A stretch of DNA of 64,000 nucleotides, from positions 21,710,688-21,774,687 of the forward strand of contig OZ059895.1 of the NCBI GenBank assembly GCA_964057225.1, given 5' to 3'. Numbering within the stretch: the stretch's first letter is position 1; each line of letters starts with the position of its first letter. The stretch is from Auanema rhodensis (lineage: Eukaryota > Nematoda > Chromadorea > Rhabditida > Rhabditidae). The notes below the pieces were generated by a model. The model had not been told where the DNA came from. It saw nothing but the letters and a program-made list of their open reading frames with translations, and made no database searches. Shown in pieces: positions 53,401 to 64,000 of the stretch. The position numbers were made by a program, and so were the translations under genes.

Positions 53401-56400
53401 TTATTTTGATATTTTTCGAAAAAATTTTTGTCAAAATGTTTTTGGAAGCAATGTTGAGTGTACATGGAAACTCAACATACACTAATGCATCATTTTTCAA
53501 ACGATCATAACTAATTTTTGTATTAAGCGTTTCTCAATGTAGTATAGTGCATTCGATGCGGATTTTTAAGCTGCGTCGATCTGTGTTATCAGATTTGCGC
53601 TAGCTTAAAAATGCACCGAGATATCAACTGATATATGTTCACACTTATATCCTCGATTTTCACCCTGAAGAAATTATTTTTTCGTTGAATAACATTGTCC
53701 ATCGTCTTTGCCTTGAAAAAAGGAATCTAAAAACATCTACTTCTTGCTAAATTATTTTGAAATTTTTCGAAAAAATTTTTGTCAAAATGTTTTTGGAAGC
53801 AATGTTGAGTGTACATGGAAACTCAACATACACTAATGCATCATTTTTCAAACGATCATAACTAATTTTTGTATTGAGCGTTTCTCAATGTAGTATAGTG
53901 CATTCGATGCGGATTTTTAAGCTGCGTCGATCTGTGTTATCAGATTTGCGCTAGCTTAAAAATGCACCGAGATATCAACTGATATATGTTCACACTTATA
54001 TCCTCGATTTTCACCCTGAAGAAATTATTTTTTCGTTGAATAACATTGTCCATCGTCTTTGCCTTGAAAAAAGGAATCTAAAAACATCTACTTCTTGCTA
54101 AATTATTTTGAAATTTTTCGAAAAAATTTTTGTCAAAATGTTTTTGGAAGCAATGTTGAGTGTACATGGAAACTCAACATACACTAATGCATCATTTTTC
54201 AAACGATCATAACTAATTTTTGTATTGAGCGTTTCTCAATGTAGTATAGTGCATTCGATGCGGATTTTTAAGCTGCGTCGATCTGTGTTATCAGATTTGC
54301 GCTAGCTTAAAAATGCACCGAGATATCAACTGATATATGTTCACACTTATATCCTCGATTTTCACCCTGAAGAAATTATTTTTTCGTTGAATAACATTGT
54401 CCATCGTCTTTGCCTTGAAAAAAGGAATCTAAAAACATCTACTTCTTGCTAAATTATTTTGATATTTTTCGAAAAAATTTTTGTCAAAATGTTTTTGGAA
54501 GCAATGTTGAGTGTACATGGAAACTCAACATACACTAATGCATCATTTTTCAAACGATCATAACTAATTTTTGTATTGAGCGTTTCTCAATGTAGTATAG
54601 TGCATTCGATGCGGATTTTTAAGCTGCGTCGATCTGTGTTATCAGATTTGCGCTAGCTTAAAAATGCACCGAGATATCAACTGATATATGTTCACACTTA
54701 TATCCTCGATTTTCACCCTGAAGAAATTATTTTTTCGTTGAATAACATTGTCCATCGTCTTTGCCTTGAAAAAAGGAATCTAAAAACATCTACTTCTTGC
54801 TAAATTATTTTGATATTTTTCGAAAAAATTTTTGTCAAAATGTTTTTGGAAGCAATGTTGAGTGTACATGGAAACTCAACATACACTAATGCATCATTTT
54901 TCAAACGATCATAACTAATTTTTGTATTAAGCGTTTCTCAATGTAGTATAGTGCATTCGATGCGGATTTTTAAGCTGCGTCGATCTGTGTTATCAGATTT
55001 GCGCTAGCTTAAAAATGCACCGAGATATCAACTGATATATGTTCACACTTATATACTCGATTTTCACCCTGAAGAAATTATTTTTTCGTTGAATAACATT
55101 GTCCATCGTCTTCGCCTTGAAAAAAGGAATCTAAAAACATCTACTTCTTGCTAAATTATTTTGAAATTTTTCGAAAAAATTTTTGTCAAAATGTTTTTGG
55201 AAGCAATGTTGAGTGTACATGGAAACTCAACATACACTAATGCATCATTTTTCAAACGATCATAACTAATTTCTGTATTGAGCGTTTCTCAATGTAGTAT
55301 AGTGCATTCGATGCGGATTTTTAAGCTGCGTCGATCTGTGTTATCAGATTTGCGCTAGCTTAAAAATGCACCGAGATATCAACTGATATATGTTCACACT
55401 TATATCCTCGATTTTCACCCTGAAGAAATTATTTTTTCGTTGAATAACATTGTCCATCGTCTTTGCCTTGAAAAAAGGAATCTAAAAACATCTACTTTTT
55501 GCTAAATTATTTTGAAATTTTTCGAAAAAATTTTTGTCAAAATGTTTTTGGAAGCAATGTTGAGTGTACATGGAAACTCAACATACACTAATGCATCATT
55601 TTTCAAACGATCATAACTAATTTTTGTATTGAGCGTTTCTCAATGTAGTATAGTGCATTCGATGCGGATTTTTAAGCTGCGTCGATCTGTGTTATCAGAT
55701 TTGCGCTAGCTTAAAAATGCACCGAGATATCAACTGATATATGTTCACACTTATATCCTCGATTTTCACCCTGAAGAAATTATTTTTTCGTTGAATAACA
55801 TTGTCCATCGTCTTTGCCTTGAAAAAAGGAATCTAAAAACATCTACTTCTTGCTAAATTATTTTGATATTTTTCGAAAAAATTTTTGTCAAAATGTTTTT
55901 GGAAGCAATGTTGAGTGTACATGGAAACTCAACATACACTAATGCATCATTTTTCAAACGATCATAACTAATTTTTGTATTAAGCGTTTCTCAATGTAGT
56001 ATAGTGCATTCGATGCGGATTTTTAAGCTGCGTCGATCTGTGTTATCAGATTTGCGCTAGCTTAAAAATGCACCGAGATATCAACTGATATATGTTCACA
56101 CTTATATACTCGATTTTCACCCTGAAGAAATTATTTTTTCGTTGAATAACATTGTCCATCGTCTTCGCCTTGAAAAAAGGAATCTAAAAACATCTACTTC
56201 TTGCTAAATTATTTTGAAATTTTTCGAAAAAATTTTTGTCAAAATGTTTTTGGAAGCAATGTTGAGTGTACATGGAAACTCAACATACACTAATGCATCA
56301 TTTTTCAAACGATCATAACTAATTTCTGTATTGAGCGTTTCTCAATGTAGTATAGTGCATTCGATGCGGATTTTTAAGCTGCGTCGATCTGTGTTATCAG

Positions 56401-59400
56401 ATTTGCGCTAGCTTAAAAATGCACCGAGATATCAACTGATATATGTTCACACTTATATCCTCGATTTTCACCCTGAAGAAATTATTTTTTCGTTGAATAA
56501 CATTGTCCATCGTCTTTGCCTTGAAAAAAGGAATCTAAAAACATCTACTTCTTGCTAAATTATTTTGAAATTTTTCGAAAAAATTTTTGTCAAAATGTTT
56601 TTGGAAGCAATGTTGAGTGTACATGGAAACTCAACATACACTAATGCATCATTTTTCAAACGATCATAACTAATTTTTGTATTGAGCGTTTCTCAATGTA
56701 GTATAGTGCATTCGATGCGGATTTTTAAGCTGCGTCGATCTGTGTTATCAGATTTGCGCTAGCTTAAAAATGCACCGAGATATCAACTGATATATGTTCA
56801 CACTTATATCCTCGATTTTCACCCTGAAGAAATTATTTTTTCGTTGAATAACATTGTCCATCGTCTTTGCCTTGAAAAAAGGAATCTAAAAACATCTACT
56901 TCTTGCTAAATTATTTTGAAATTTTTCGAAAAAATTTTTGTCAAAATGTTTTTGGAAGCAATGTTGAGTGTACATGGAAACTCAACATACACTAATGCAT
57001 CATTTTTCAAACGATCATAACTAATTTTTGTATTGAGCGTTTCTCAATGTAGTATAGTGCATTCGATGCGGATTTTTAAGCTGCGTCGATCTGTGTTATC
57101 AGATTTGCGCTAGCTTAAAAATGCACCGAGATATCAACTGATATATGTTCACACTTATATCCTCGATTTTCACCCTGAAGAAATTATTTTTTCGTTGAAT
57201 AACATTGTCCATCGTCTTTGCCTTGAAAAAAGGAATCTAAAAACATCTACTTCTTGCTAAATTATTTTGAAATTTTTCGAAAAAATTTTTGTCAAAATGT
57301 TTTTGGAAGCAATGTTGAGTGTACATGGAAACTCAACATACACTAATGCATCATTTTTCAAACGATCATAACTAATTTTTGTATTGAGCGTTTCTCAATG
57401 TAGTATAGTGCATTCGATGCGGATTTTTAAGCTGCGTCGATCTGTGTTATCAGATTTGCGCTAGCTTGAAAATGCACCGAGATATCAACTGATATATGTT
57501 CACACTTATATCCTCGATTTTCACCCTGAAGAAATTATTTTTTCGTTGAATAACATTGTCCATCGTCTTTGCCTTGAAAAAAGGAATCTAAAAACATCTA
57601 CTTCTTGCTAAATTATTTTGAAATTTTTCGAAAAAATTTTTGTCAAAATGTTTTTGGAAGCAATGTTGAGTGTACATGGAAACTCAACATACACTAATGC
57701 ATCATTTTTCAAACGATCATAACTAATTTTTGTATTGAGCGTTTCTCAATGTAGTATAGTGCATTCGATGCGGATTTTTAAGCTGCGTCGATCTGTGTTA
57801 TCAGATTTGCGCTAGCTTAAAAATGCACCGAGATATCAACTGATATATGTTCACACTTATATCCTTGATTTTCACCCTGAAGAAATTATTTTTTCGTTGA
57901 ATAACATTGTCCATCGTCTTTGCCTTGAAAAAAGGAATCTAAAAACATCTACTTCTTGCTAAATTATTTTGAAATTTTTCGAAAAAATTTTTGTCAAAAT
58001 GTTTTTGGAAGCAATGTTGAGTGTACATGGAAACTCAACATACACTAATGCATCATTTTTCAAACGATCATAACTAATTTTTGTATTGAGCGTTTCTCAA
58101 TGTAGTATAGTGCATTCGATGCGGATTTTTAAGCTGCGTCGATCTGTGTTATCAGATTTGCGCTAGCTTAAAAATGCACCGAGATATCAACTGATATATG
58201 TTCACACTTATATCCTCGATTTTCACCCTGAAGAAATTATTTTTTCGTTGAATAACATTGTCCATCGTCTTTGCCTTGAAAAAAGGAATCTAAAAACATC
58301 TACTTCTTGCTAAATTATTTTGAAATTTTTCGAAAAAATTTTTGTCAAAATGTTTTTGGAAGCAATGTTGAGTGTACATGGAAACTCAACATACACTAAT
58401 GCATCATTTTTCAAACGATCATAACTAATTTTTGTATTGAGCGTTTCTCAATGTAGTATAGTGCATTCGATGCGGATTTTTAAGCTGCGTCGATCTGTGT
58501 TATCAGATTTGCGCTAGCTTAAAAATGCACCGAGATATCAACTGATATATGTTCACACTTATATCCTCGATTTTCACCCTGAAGAAATTATTTTTTCGTT
58601 GAATAACATTGTCCATCGTCTTTGCCTTGAAAAAAGGAATCTAAAAACATCTACTTCTTGCTAAATTATTTTGAAATTTTTCGAAAAAATTTTTGTCAAA
58701 ATGTTTTTGGAAGCAATGTTGAGTGTACATGGAAACTCAACATACACTAATGCATCATTTTTCAAACGATCATAACTAATTTTTGTATTGAGCGTTTCTC
58801 AATGTAGTATAGTGCATTCGATGCGGATTTTTAAGCTGCGTCGATCTGTGTTATCAGATTTGCGCTAGCTTAAAAATGCACCGAGATATCAACTGATATA
58901 TGTTCACACTTATATCCTCGATTTTCACCCTGAAGAAATTATTTTTTCGTTGAATAACATTGTCCATCGTCTTTGCCTTGAAAAAAGGAATCTAAAAACA
59001 TCTACTTCTTGCTAAATTATTTTGAAATTTTTCGAAAAAATTTTTGTCAAAATGTTTTTGGAAGCAATGTTGAGTGTACATGGAAACTCAACATACACTA
59101 ATGCATCATTTTTCAAACGATCATAACTAATTTTTGTATTGAGCGTTTCTCAATGTAGTATAGTGCATTCGATGCGGATTTTTAAGCTGCGTCGATCTGT
59201 GTTATCAGATTTGCGCTAGCTTAAAAATGCACCGAGATATCAACTGATATATGTTCACACTTATATCCTCGATTTTCACCCTGAAGAAATTATTTTTTCG
59301 TTGAATAACATTGTCCATCGTCTTTGCCTTGAAAAAAGGAATCTAAAAACATCTACTTCTTGCTAAATTATTTTGATATTTTTCGAAAAAATTTTTGTCA

Positions 59401-62380
59401 AAATGTTTTTGGAAGCAATGTTGAGTGTACATGGAAACTCAACATACACTAATGCATCATTTTTCAAACGATCATAACTAATTTTTGTATTAAGCGTTTC
59501 TCAATGTAGTATAGTGCATTCGATGCGGATTTTTAAGCTGCGTCGATCTGTGTTATCAGATTTGCGCTAGCTTAAAAATGCACCGAGATATCAACTGATA
59601 TATGTTCACACTTATATCCTCGATTTTCACCCTGAAGAAATTATTTTTTCGTTGAATAACATTGTCCATCGTCTTTGCCTTGAAAAAAGGAATCTAAAAA
59701 CATCTACTTCTTGCTAAATTATTTTGAAATTTTTCGAAAAAATTTTTGTCAAAATGTTTTTGGAAGCAATGTTGAGTGTACATGGAAACTCAACATACAC
59801 TAATGCATCATTTTTCAAACGATCATAACTAATTTTTGTATTGAGCGTTTCTCAATGTAGTATAGTGCATTCGATGCGGATTTTTAAGCTGCGTCGATCT
59901 GTGTTATCAGATTTGCGCTAGCTTAAAAATGCACCGAGATATCAACTGATATATGTTCACACTTATATCCTCGATTTTCACCCTGAAGAAATTATTTTTT
60001 CGTTGAATAACATTGTCCATCGTCTTTGCCTTGAAAAAAGGAATCTAAAAACATCTACTTCTTGCTAAATTATTTTGAAATTTTTCGAAAAAATTTTTGT
60101 CAAAATGTTTTTGGAAGCAATGTTGAGTGTACATGGAAACTCAACATACACTAATGCATCATTTTTCAAACGATCATAACTAATTTTTGTATTGAGCGTT
60201 TCTCAATGTAGTATAGTGCATTCGATGCGGATTTTTAAGCTGCGTCGATCTGTGTTATCAGATTTGCGCTAGCTTAAAAATGCACCGAGATATCAACTGA
60301 TATATGTTCACACTTATATCCTCGATTTTCACCCTGAAGAAATTATTTTTTCGTTGAATAACATTGTCCATCGTCTTTGCCTTGAAAAAAGGAATCTAAA
60401 AACATCTACTTCTTGCTAAATTATTTTGAAATTTTTCGAAAAAATTTTTGTCAAAATGTTTTTGGAAGCAATGTTGAGTGTACATGGAAACTCAACATAC
60501 ACTAATGCATCATTTTTCAAACGATCATAACTAATTTTTGTATTGAGCGTTTCTCAATGTAGTATAGTGCATTCGATGCGGATTTTTAAGCTGCGTCGAT
60601 CTGTGTTATCAGATTTGCGCTAGCTTAAAAATGCACCGAGATATCAACTGATATATGTTCACACTTATATCCTCGATTTTCACCCTGAAGAAATTATTTT
60701 TTCGTTGAATAACATTGTCCATCGTCTTTGCCTTGAAAAAAGGAATCTAAAAACATCTACTTCTTGCTAAATTATTTTGATATTTTTCGAAAAAATTTTT
60801 GTCAAAATGTTTTTGGAAGCAATGTTGAGTGTACATGGAAACTCAACATACACTAATGCATCATTTTTCAAACGATCATAACTAATTTTTGTATTAAGCG
60901 TTTCTCAATGTAGTATAGTGCATTCGATGCGGATTTTTAAGCTGCGTCGATCTGTGTTATCAGATTTGCGCTAGCTTAAAAATGCACCGAGATATCAACT
61001 GATATATGTTCACACTTATATACTCGATTTTCACCCTGAAGAAATTATTTTTTCGTTGAATAACATTGTCCATCGTCTTCGCCTTGAAAAAAGGAATCTA
61101 AAAACATCTACTTCTTGCTAAATTATTTTGAAATTTTTCGAAAAAATTTTTGTCAAAATGTTTTTGGAAGCAATGTTGAGTGTACATGGAAACTCAACAT
61201 ACACTAATGCATCATTTTTCAAACGATCATAACTAATTTCTGTATTGAGCGTTTCTCAATGTAGTATAGTGCATTCGATGCGGATTTTTAAGCTGCGTCG
61301 ATCTGTGTTATCAGATTTGCGCTAGCTTAAAAATGCACCGAGATATCAACTGATATATGTTCACACTTATATCCTCGATTTTCACCCTGAAGAAATTATT
61401 TTTTCGTTGAATAACATTGTCCATCGTCTTTGCCTTGAAAAAAGGAATCTAAAAACATCTACTTTTTGCTAAATTATTTTGAAATTTTTCGAAAAAATTT
61501 TTGTCAAAATGTTTTTGGAAGCAATGTTGAGTGTACATGGAAACTCAACATACACTAATGCATCATTTTTCAAACGATCATAACTAATTTTTGTATTGAG
61601 CGTTTCTCAATGTAGTATAGTGCATTCGATGCGGATTTTTAAGCTGCGTCGATCTGTGTTATCAGATTTGCGCTAGCTTAAAAATGCACCGAGATATCAA
61701 CTGATATATGTTCACACTTATATCCTCGATTTTCACCCTGAAGAAATTATTTTTTCGTTGAATAACATTGTCCATCGTCTTTGCCTTGAAAAAAGGAATC
61801 TAAAAACATCTACTTCTTGCTAAATTATTTTGATATTTTTCGAAAAAATTTTTGTCAAAATGTTTTTGGAAGCAATGTTGAGTGTACATGGAAACTCAAC
61901 ATACACTAATGCATCATTTTTCAAACGATCATAACTAATTTTTGTATTAAGCGTTTCTCAATGTAGTATAGTGCATTCGATGCGGATTTTTAAGCTGCGT
62001 CGATCTGTGTTATCAGATTTGCGCTAGCTTAAAAATGCACCGAGATATCAACTGATATATGTTCACACTTATATACTCGATTTTCACCCTGAAGAAATTA
62101 TTTTTTCGTTGAATAACATTGTCCATCGTCTTCGCCTTGAAAAAAGGAATCTAAAAACATCTACTTCTTGCTAAATTATTTTGAAATTTTTCGAAAAAAT
62201 TTTTGTCAAAATGTTTTTGGAAGCAATGTTGAGTGTACATGGAAACTCAACATACACTAATGCATCATTTTTCAAACGATCATAACTAATTTCTGTATTG
62301 AGCGTTTCTCAATGTAGTATAGTGCATTCGATGCGGATTTTTAAGCTGCGTCGATCTGTGTTATCAGATTTGCGCTAGCT
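50446..62380 (+). repeat. Tandem 17-monomer higher-order repeat (M141-M157 / M158-M174)
   Basis: The first copy is 50446-56413 (5968 bp) and the second 56414-62380 (5967 bp). Landmarks recur at 17-monomer spacing: A2G in M144/M161, CCTTGATT in M145/M162, A156T+G281A in M149/M166, M153/M170 and M156/M173, C46A+T104C+T274C in M154/M171 and M157/M174, and C138T in M155/M172. The diagnostic differences I find are the extra T in M144 and A156T in M152 but not M169. A 3-monomer sub-repeat (A156T+G281A; C46A+T104C+T274C; C138T) lies within it and continues into M175. Confidence 0.88.
51681..51681. other. Single-base insertion in M144
   Basis: M144 reads TCAAAATTGTTTTT where all other copies read TCAAAATGTTTTT (one has TCAATATG), so this monomer is 352 bp. 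It is the only length change among the 178 complete monomers apart from the transposon. Its 17-monomer partner M161 lacks it. Confidence 0.95.
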
Positions 62381-63082
62381 TAAAAATGCACCGAGATATC
62401 AACTGATATATGTTCACACTTATATCCTCGATTTTCACCCTGAAGAAATTATTTTTTCGTTGAATAACATTGTCCATCGTCTTTGCCTTGAAAAAAGGAA
62501 TCTAAAAACATCTACTTTTTGCTAAATTATTTTGAAATTTTTCGAAAAAATTTTTGTCAAAATGTTTTTGGAAGCAATGTTGAGTGTACATGGAAACTCA
62601 ACATACACTAATGCATCATTTTTCAAACGATCATAACTAATTTTTGTATTGAGCGTTTCTCAATGTAGTATAGTGCATTCGATGCGGATTTTTAAGCTGC
62701 GTCGATCTGTGTTATCAGATTTGCGCTAGCTTAAAAATGCACCGAGATATCAACTGATATATGTTCACACTTATATCCTCGATTTTCACCCTGAAGAAAT
62801 TATTTTTTCGTTGAATAACATTGTCCATCGTCTTTGCCTTGAAAAAAGGAATCTAAAAACATCTACTTCTTGCTAAATTATTTTGATATTTTTCGAAAAA
62901 ATTTTTGTCAAAATGTTTTTGGAAGCAATGTTGAGTGTACATGGAAACTCAACATACACTAATGCATCATTTTTCAAACGATCATAACTAATTTTTGTAT
63001 TGAGCGTTTCTCAATGTAGTATAGTGCATTCGATGCGGATTTTTAAGCTGCGTCGATCTGTGTTATCAGATTTGCGCTAGCT

Positions 63083-64000
63083 TAAAAATGCACCGAGATA
63101 TCAACTGATATATGTTCACACTTATATCCTCGATTTTCACCCTGAAGAAATTATTTTTTCGTTGAATAACATTGTCCATCGTCTTTGCCTTGAAAAAAGG
63201 AATCTAAAAACATCTACTTCTTGCTAAATTATTTTGATATTTTTCGAAAAAATTTTTGTCAAAATGTTTTTGGAAGCAATGTTGAGTGTACATGGAAACT
63301 CAACATACACTAATGCATCATTTTTCAAACGATCATAGCTAATTTTTGTATTGAGCGTTTCTCAATGTAGAATAGTGCATTCGATGCGGATTTTTAAGCT
63401 GCGTCGGTCTGTGTTATCAGATTTGCGCTAGCTTAAAAATGCACCGAGATATCAACTGATATATGTTCACACTTATATCCTCGATTTTCACCCTGAAGAA
63501 TTAATTTTTTCGTTGAATAACAATGTCCATCGTCTTCGCCTTGAAAAAAGGAATCTAAAAACATCTACTTTTTGCTATATTATTTTGATATTTTTCGAAA
63601 AAATTTTTGTCAAAATGTTTTTGGAAGCAATGTTGAGTGTACATGGAAACTCAACATACACTAATGCATCATTTTTCAAACGATCATAACTAATTTTTGT
63701 ATTGAGCGTTTCTCAATGTAGTATAGTGCATTCGATGCGGATTTTTAAGCTGCGTCGGTCTGTGTTATCAGATTTGCGCTAGCTTAAAAATGCACCGAGA
63801 TATCAACTGATATATGTTCACACTTATATCCTCGATTTTCACCCTGAAGAAATTATTTTTTCGTTGAATAACATTGTCCATCGTCTTTGCCTTGAAAAAA
63901 GGAATCTAAAAACATCTACTTCTTGCTAAATTATTTTGATATTTTTCGAAAAAATTTTTGTCAAAATGTTTTTGGAAGCAATGTTGAGTGTACATGGAAA
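63083..64000 (+). repeat. Divergent terminal monomers M177-M178 and partial M179
   Basis: M177 has A156T plus private changes CATAGCTAA, GTAGAATAG and GTCGGTCT. M178 shares GTCGGTCT and combines part of the B signature (T68, A70, A90) with T104C, C138T, CTATATT and A156T. M179 is cut at 216 bp and carries A156T. These two complete copies hold more unusual bases than any copy to their left. Confidence 0.8.

Larger units (their letters stand above)
26710..64000 (+). repeat. 351-bp satellite array, right part (rest of M73 to partial M179)
   Basis: The array resumes in phase: the next monomer start is 26929, exactly 351 + 1305 bp after 25273. Starts continue every 351 bp to 51499 (M144, 352 bp), then from 51851 every 351 bp to 63785. 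The last copy is cut by the window after 216 bp. Up to about 49 kb the monomers resemble those on the left, with B-class copies of GAAATC or CAAATC subtype. After that, position 345 is always G and other variants dominate. I see no gene or RNA gene here. Confidence 0.99.

Overview
The window is one eukaryotic satellite-DNA array with a single DNA transposon inside it. The array is a head-to-tail tandem repeat with a 351-bp monomer (about 32% G+C by hand count of the first copy). I count 178 complete monomers plus a 216-bp partial copy at the right edge, numbered M1 to M179 from base 1. All complete copies are in the same orientation. Apart from the transposon in M73, every monomer is exactly 351 bp except M144, which has one extra T. 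The copies differ only by scattered, recurring substitutions.

Layout: 1-25406 is satellite (M1 to part of M73). 25407-26709 is an intact 1303-bp Tc1/mariner-superfamily element, flanked by a duplicated TA, with 26-bp perfect terminal inverted repeats and one intact 346-aa transposase ORF. 26710-64000 is satellite again (rest of M73 to partial M179), in register with the left part. No other gene is visible. The other open frames of about 60-75 codons are monomers in which a point mutation removed a stop codon.

The array is organised into higher-order repeats, traced by shared diagnostic substitutions (monomer coordinates, base 1 = T of TAAAAATGC). Class B monomers carry T31A, T43G, A68T, T70A and T90A. 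The G class carries A292G, the 'a281' class G281A, the 'T86' class A86T, the 'A156T' class A156T, and position 345 is T or G. Blocks of 3, 4, 5, 6/8, 7 and 17 monomers are duplicated in tandem or at a fixed spacing. The left and middle (to about 49 kb) are built around a recurring a281 > G292 > B triplet. From about 49 kb to the end position 345 is always G, and a different variant set (A156T; C46A+T104C+T274C; C138T) forms a 17-monomer duplication. The last copies (M177-M178) are the most divergent.

Each monomer contains inverted repeats. The longest has 11-bp arms and spans every monomer junction; a 9-bp-arm hairpin lies at 197-224. Such dyads, the homogeneity and the multi-monomer blocks would suit centromeric or pericentromeric heterochromatin, but location and function cannot be read from sequence alone. 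The transposase is of DD37D type, known from insects and nematodes, so the host is probably an arthropod (insect favoured), possibly a nematode. The transposon interrupts one copy of a duplicated four-monomer block while the sister copy is empty, so it most simply arrived after that duplication.
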